NCBI RefSeq assembly: GCF_011077185.1
Contig: NC_048902.1
Span: forward strand, 3,750,591-3,814,590
DNA length: 64,000 nucleotides
Source of the DNA: Oxyura jamaicensis
Lineage: Eukaryota > Chordata > Aves > Anseriformes > Anatidae
Direction: 5' to 3'
Each line of letters begins with the position of its first letter. The stretch's first letter is position 1. Below are positions 63,387 through 64,000 of the stretch, piece by piece. The notes below the pieces were generated by a model, which saw only the letters and a list, made by a program, of their open reading frames with translations, was not told the origin of the DNA and did no database searches. The position numbers were made by a program, and so were the translations under genes.

Positions 63387-63430
63387 TACACACACACATA
63401 TATATATGTATATATACACACATATATACA
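63387..63430 (+). repeat. Compound (AC)n/(AT)n microsatellite
   Basis: Alternating purine-pyrimidine tracts (acacacacatatatatat and similar) lie within about 100 bases of the acceptor of exon 15. Such a tract can take Z-DNA or hairpin forms. No effect on splicing is shown. Confidence 0.85.
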
Positions 63431-63497
63431 CATTATTGTATAGACATATATAAACTGAATCTTTTATTAAAATTTCCATCTTTTTTTTCTGCAATAG

Positions 63498-63581
63498 ATT
63501 GAACAAATGAGGACAGAGCTACTTCAGGAAAGAGCTACAAAGCAAGACTTGGAGTGTGATAAAATTTCGTTGGAAAGACAG
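63498..63581 (+). CDS. CGNL1: CGNL1 exon 15 (residues 1091-1118), rod; gene continues beyond the window
   Basis: The acceptor is ttttttttctgcaatag and the donor AGACAG|GTAATT; 28 whole codons. The product starts IEQMRTELLQERATKQDLEC and ends DKISLERQ. Phase 0 at the exit predicts that the next exon opens with the family's NKDLKSRI block. Roughly 185 residues, the end of the rod and the acidic tail, should follow outside the window. No further exon lies in the last 419 bases. Confidence 0.95.
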
Positions 63582-64000
63582 GTAATTTTGGCTGCCATAC
63601 CATCATATCAACAAAGTAACAAGCCAGGTGGCTGTCTACACTAGGAAATTCAAATAAGTGTTTAAGGAATGCAGTATGCAGTAGCTGGCACTATCCCACC
63701 AGAGTGCACTGCTGGAAGTATGCGTTAGTAAGCATAGATTAAAATCTATGAGTATCTTAACATTGATACTCAAAAGAAAATATTATAATCCTAAATTAAT
63801 TCTGTCCTTAGTATGTTTTCGTCTTTCTATACACCCCCTTTTTAGTTTGAGGTTTGTCACAGCTTATATATTTTATATGCTACAGACTCGTACTGTACAT
63901 TCATCGATTTATGCAATCTAATAGGCCGTTGTGTTGCAGTAAGTACAGGCATCTCTATATTGCACAAATTCTGCCTATAAATTTGAGGGTCAAAGAAATT

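Larger units (their letters stand above)
57863..63497 (+). other. CGNL1: CGNL1 intron 14, 5.6 kb
   Basis: AT-rich intron with no exon or clear transposon. It carries an alternating TA/GA simple tract at about 60489-60526, an (AT)n microsatellite at 63155-63191 and mixed (AC)n/(AT)n tracts at about 63387-63430 shortly before exon 15. Confidence 0.85.

Noticed and set aside
1..64000. tRNA, rRNA, CRISPR arrays or prokaryotic operons
   Set aside because: None of the expected structures was seen. Gene architecture, CR1 elements and the CpG island all point to an avian nuclear locus.

Overview
The window is vertebrate nuclear DNA, and almost certainly a bird's. It is AT-rich with one sharp CpG island. 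Its interspersed repeats are CR1 LINEs whose 3' ends carry the ATTCTGTG-type octamer tail typical of sauropsids. There are no operons, no bacterial signals and no CRISPR. The only clear gene is the + strand gene for paracingulin (CGNL1, cingulin-like 1, also called JACOP), a coiled-coil protein of epithelial tight and adherens junctions.

Layout. 1-13,000 is AT-rich sequence with no supportable gene, probably the intergenic region upstream of CGNL1. 13,050-14,110 is a CpG island that probably holds the CGNL1 promoter and a non-coding first exon. About 13.5 kb of intron 1 follows. The large first coding exon (27,624-29,235) encodes the whole globular head, and 13 shorter coding exons follow at 29,718-63,581. 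Joined at GT-AG sites with consistent phases, the 14 exons keep one open frame of 1,118 codons with no stop. The frame runs from the head into most of the coiled-coil rod and is still open at the last exon seen here. By comparison with the mammalian protein (about 1,300 residues), the end of the rod and the tail lie to the right of the window.

Mobile DNA. All three clear CR1 copies lie in CGNL1 introns, antisense to the gene: an old 3' fragment at about 25.03-25.21 kb, a 2.2-kb copy at 32.66-34.87 kb with broken ORF2, and a younger-looking 1.16-kb copy at 46.47-47.63 kb. A very degraded possible fourth copy lies at about 12.45-12.58 kb, upstream of the gene.

Main leads beyond the known gene. 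(i) A 180-bp minus-strand candidate exon in intron 1 (24,350-24,529), open and phase 1-1, which I cannot assign to any family. (ii) A possible head-only CGNL1 isoform made by reading through the exon-2 donor into a stop followed at once by AATAAA. (iii) A possible 39-bp in-frame cassette exon at 48,628. (iv) Two CTCF-like motifs in convergent orientation at 8.2 and 56.7 kb. (v) A GC-rich, E-box plus AP-1 island in the 14.7-kb intron 8. (vi) A G-quadruplex motif next to a possible exon-1 donor. I found no previously undescribed multi-gene system; these are single-locus candidates. Exon assignments rest on reading the sequence and on recall of the CGNL1 family, with no database search.
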